Assembly: GCA_902779645.1 (NCBI GenBank)
Contig: CACZCH010000010.1
Location: 1-55,758 of the forward strand
DNA: 55,758 nucleotides
Direction: 5' to 3'
Source of the DNA: an uncultured bacterium
Lineage (GTDB): Bacteria; Cyanobacteriota; Vampirovibrionia; Gastranaerophilales; Gastranaerophilaceae
The notes beneath the pieces were generated by a model. That model saw only the letters and a program-made list of their open reading frames with translations, did no database searches and was not told where the DNA came from. Shown here one piece after another: positions 53,246-55,758 of the stretch; positions within the stretch are counted from its first letter, which is position 1, and each line of letters starts with the position of its first letter. The translations under genes and the position numbers were made by a program.

Positions 53246-54193
53246 ATGAATTGTAATTTAGATGATATCATAAAAAATTCTAAAAAGATACTACTTTTAT
53301 CTCACATGAATCCGGATGGGGATACATTGGGCTCTATGTGTGCAATGTACAGCATGATTTATAACCGTTTTAAGATAAAATCAGATATGAATGTTGTATC
53401 TAACATTCCTTTCAACTATAAGTTTCTGCCCAACGTTAATTTAGCGCAAAGATATTTTGATAAATCGCTAGTGTATGATTTAGTAATAACTCTTGATGTT
53501 GCATCAATAGAACGGGTTCTTGATTCCCAAATTTTATTTGAACGAGCTAAATGCACAGTCAATATAGACCACCACAAAACAAATCCTAAATTCGGTGATT
53601 ATCAAATCATAGAACCGAATTCCAGTTCCTGCGGAGAAGTTTTATACAATTATTTTAAAGCCAACGATTGGAAAATCGACAAAGATTCCGCAGTATGCTT
53701 GTATACAGCAATTATGACAGATACGGGCAATTTTAAATTCGAAAACACTTCCTCTAATGCATTCAGAGCTGTTGCAGACTTAGTGGAAGCAGGTGCTAAT
53801 CCGAATTACATCTACAAACAATGCTACGAAACAAAAACTAAAAACTTTGTTATGTTCCAAAATTATTGTGTAAATAAAGCAGAATTTCTAAACAATAATA
53901 AGATTGTGTACACAACAGTATATAAAAAAGATTTAGAAAAATTTAAAGCCGGAGATGATTATACAGACGGTATTGCAGAAACTCTCCGCGCAATTGATTC
54001 AACAGAAGTAGCTTTTGTCGCAAAAGAAGTTGATACAAAATTAACAAAAATATCTATGAGAAGTAAAAAAACTGATGTTGCTGAAATTTGCTCAAAATTC
54101 GGAGGAGGCGGGCATACATTTGCTGCCGGATGCACAATAAAAGCTTCTGTAAAAGATTCGGTCAATAAGTTGTTAAGAGAGATAAAGCTGTGA
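53246..54193 (+). CDS. DHH/DHHA1 phosphoesterase (NrnA-like)
   Basis: A 315-residue enzyme with SHMNPDGDTLGSM, LDVAS, NIDHHKTN and the DHHA1 motif GGGGHTFAAG. NrnA-type enzymes degrade nanoRNA and pAp, and some hydrolyse cyclic dinucleotides. First gene of a three-gene operon; overlaps the next start by 4 bases (GTGA). Confidence 0.92.
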   Translation: MNCNLDDIIKNSKKILLLSHMNPDGDTLGSMCAMYSMIYNRFKIKSDMNVVSNIPFNYKFLPNVNLAQRYFDKSLVYDLVITLDVASIERVLDSQILFERAKCTVNIDHHKTNPKFGDYQIIEPNSSSCGEVLYNYFKANDWKIDKDSAVCLYTAIMTDTGNFKFENTSSNAFRAVADLVEAGANPNYIYKQCYETKTKNFVMFQNYCVNKAEFLNNNKIVYTTVYKKDLEKFKAGDDYTDGIAETLRAIDSTEVAFVAKEVDTKLTKISMRSKKTDVAEICSKFGGGGHTFAAGCTIKASVKDSVNKLLREIKL

Positions 54194-55077
54194 AACAAAA
54201 ATTCCAAACACTAAGAAATATAATACGGGCGGTAGTAGATAATGACCTTTTCGGTATGGCAGCAGAAATGGGCTTCATGCTTGTAATAGGGTTTTTCCCG
54301 TTTATACTTTTTCTAACAGCAGTTTTTGGCTGGCTCGGCAAACATACGTTTATGAATCCTATGATGGATTTTTTCTGTAAAGTTATTCCGGGTGATGTGC
54401 TAAATTTATTACAAATAGTTATGAATGACATTTGGTTCTTCTCAAAAGGAGGATTAATTGCAGCACTTGGTTTTACAATAACTGTTATTCTCTCTACTAA
54501 TGCCCTTGCTATTGTTGCTAAAGGACTAAATCGTGCCTATAAACTTGATGATTCTCGCTCTTGGATGTATAACAGACTTCTTGCGCTAATTATGGTTTTT
54601 GTAAACGCTTTGATTCTGTTCTTAAGTATAGATTTAATTGTATTCGGTAAAGTTATAATAAAATTCTTTACTACATATTTAGGTTTAACCGTACACGTAG
54701 GAAATATTATACTGTTCTTGAGATGGCCGGTAGCATTTATTGCATTGTTTATTATGGCGTATCTCCATTATTATATTTTACCCGACTTGCAATGTGCAGA
54801 AAAATTAAGAAGAAAAAGCGCACTCCCCGGAGCTTTCTTTTTTACAATATCTTGGTTAATAGGGTCTTGGGCTTTTTCTCTCTACATAAACAATTTACAT
54901 ACTTATAACTTTGTATACGGTACAATTGCAGGCTTTGCAATCCTTATGGTTTGGCTCTATTATACTTCTATTCTTATATTAGTCGGCGGTCAAATTAATT
55001 CTCAATTATTTGACAAGCTTGAAAAAAAAGAAGAATTAATGGAAAAAAGACACAATAAGGTAATTATTAATGATTAA
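54190..55077 (+). CDS. YihY/BrkB-family membrane protein
   Basis: A 295-residue protein with about six transmembrane helices of the YihY/virulence factor BrkB family: AAEMGFMLVIGFFPFILFLT, WMYNRLLALIMVFVNALILF, PDLQCAEKLRRKSALPGAFF, FVYGTIAGFAILMVWLYYTS, GGQINSQL. Formerly mis-called RNase BN; real function unclear. GTG start overlaps the stop of the DHH gene (GTGA), and its own end overlaps the next gene by 8 bases. Confidence 0.92.
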   Translation: MKQKFQTLRNIIRAVVDNDLFGMAAEMGFMLVIGFFPFILFLTAVFGWLGKHTFMNPMMDFFCKVIPGDVLNLLQIVMNDIWFFSKGGLIAALGFTITVILSTNALAIVAKGLNRAYKLDDSRSWMYNRLLALIMVFVNALILFLSIDLIVFGKVIIKFFTTYLGLTVHVGNIILFLRWPVAFIALFIMAYLHYYILPDLQCAEKLRRKSALPGAFFFTISWLIGSWAFSLYINNLHTYNFVYGTIAGFAILMVWLYYTSILILVGGQINSQLFDKLEKKEELMEKRHNKVIIND

Positions 55078-55645
55078 CCGATACAGAAAGTATTTAGAAC
55101 TTCTTGATGTAAGATTAGGACACATGTTTGAAAAACAAGCTCCTTTTATAAAATGTAAAGAAGGATGCGCTTATTGCTGTAAAGAAGGCGAATATCCCCT
55201 ATCAGAACTTGAATATGTAAATTTGATGATGTATTACGATACTCTCCCTAATGATACGAAAGGAACTATAAACAACAATATAGATAACCTTTTAAAATCT
55301 AATCGTCAAAAATTTTATGAGTGCCCTTTCCTTATAAATAATACCTGCTCTGTTTATCCTGCTCGCCCATTATTGTGCAGAAGTTTCGGTTTAATATCTT
55401 TTATGAATGACGGCAGACCAAAAATGCCATTCTGCGTAGAATTTGGATTAAATTATGCTGACGTTTGCGATAAAGAGTCGCATACTCTTACCAAATGCGC
55501 CACCGACGGAACGGAACCTAAAGCCTATAACATAGACAGAAGAACCTTAAGAAATAAAGAAATAGAAGAATTATTTGATATTTATTTTGGAGAAGATAAA
55601 GCTCTAGTAGAATGGCTTAGAGAGGATAACTCAGAAACTTTGTAA
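55070..55645 (+). CDS. YkgJ-family cysteine cluster protein
   Basis: A 191-residue protein with the YkgJ/CxxCxxCC pattern: CKEGCAYCCKEGEYPLSELE, then CPFLINNTCSVYPARPLLCR and further Cys. Such clusters bind zinc or iron-sulfur. The family is common but its function is not established. It overlaps the YihY gene by 8 bases and ends the operon. Confidence 0.88.
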   Translation: MINRYRKYLELLDVRLGHMFEKQAPFIKCKEGCAYCCKEGEYPLSELEYVNLMMYYDTLPNDTKGTINNNIDNLLKSNRQKFYECPFLINNTCSVYPARPLLCRSFGLISFMNDGRPKMPFCVEFGLNYADVCDKESHTLTKCATDGTEPKAYNIDRRTLRNKEIEELFDIYFGEDKALVEWLREDNSETL

Positions 55646-55659
55646 GTGAAGCTTTCACC

Positions 55660-55758
55660 CTATTTAACTAATGTAGAGATAAATCTTATAGAATCATCTG
55701 CTAATTCTTTTACGAAATCTTTAGCAATTTTAGAGAGAGGTCTGTTGTCAATTTTATC
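55660..55758 (-). CDS. 3' end of a minus-strand gene, cut by the window edge
   Basis: The last 32 codons of an open frame running off the right edge, ending AKDFVKELADDSIRFISTLV then Lys and TAG. Composition is protein-like and helical; the gene cannot be identified from this piece. Confidence 0.5.
   Translation of the reverse strand, partial: DKIDNRPLSKIAKDFVKELADDSIRFISTLVK

Noticed and set aside
54190..55077. Ribonuclease BN
   Set aside because: This old name for the YihY family was a misassignment; the protein is a multi-pass membrane protein with no nuclease motif.

Overview
The window is an AT-rich stretch of a bacterial chromosome, densely packed with genes on both strands. Three traits stand out. 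An outer membrane is implied by LpxK, a TolC-like channel, MacA/MacB-type exporter parts and an SLH protein with a signal peptide. Anaerobe-type proteins are present (rubrerythrin, a CoA-dehydratase-activase-related protein, a GlcF/LutA-like iron-sulfur protein). Plant/cyanobacterial-type traits include LL-diaminopimelate aminotransferase and a small group-2-like sigma factor. Together with many orphan proteins, this fits a non-photosynthetic gut cyanobacterial relative (Candidatus Gastranaerophilales, Vampirovibrionia/Melainabacteria). That placement is inference, about 70 percent confident; no 16S rRNA gene is present.

Layout. 1-410: a tRNA-Arg on the minus strand with a duplicated 3' end 238 bp away. 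0.5-7.1 kb: two divergent signalling operons. One holds a PC4-like protein, a soluble histidine kinase and a REC/GGDEF-like/REC protein; the other a REC-PAS-histidine kinase, a NarL-type regulator, an unknown protein and a SIMPL protein. 7.3-19 kb: a tiny candidate peptide, uvrC, a phosphohexomutase, a metallophosphoesterase/MBL-fold/TPR operon, a MEMO-AMMECR1 fusion, small orphan genes and gatA. 19-28 kb: groES-groEL, rubrerythrin, two coupled orphans, the iron-sulfur protein, a radical SAM protein with glmU, lpxK and a lipoprotein. 28-35 kb: dapL, a bifunctional nuclease, nadK, a dehydratase-activase-like gene, mutL and tRNA-Ser. 35-41 kb: a 1256-residue repeat protein, a zinc-ribbon membrane protein and an exported glycine-zipper protein. 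41-47.3 kb: pgi, then a tolC-macA-orphan-macB exporter operon. 47.4-51.6 kb: repeats, a 486-residue membrane-active-looking protein, another orphan and the SLH protein. 51.7-55.8 kb: sigma factor, a DUF721/DciA-like gene, and an NrnA-YihY-YkgJ operon.

How it works together. Housekeeping genes (repair, lipid A, cell-wall precursors, chaperonins, NADP supply) are interleaved with lineage-specific genes. Several orphan proteins carry a short N-terminal motif of the form I/T-N/S-F-(K/E)-G, and one is encoded inside the MacAB-type exporter operon. Many first genes of transcription units lack a Shine-Dalgarno sequence and have a -10-like hexamer ending only 6-8 bases before the ATG, which suggests leaderless mRNAs. 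Other units have strong AGGAG-type sites. Intergenic regions hold several dispersed repeat families. No CRISPR array, rRNA operon, transposase or phage gene was seen.
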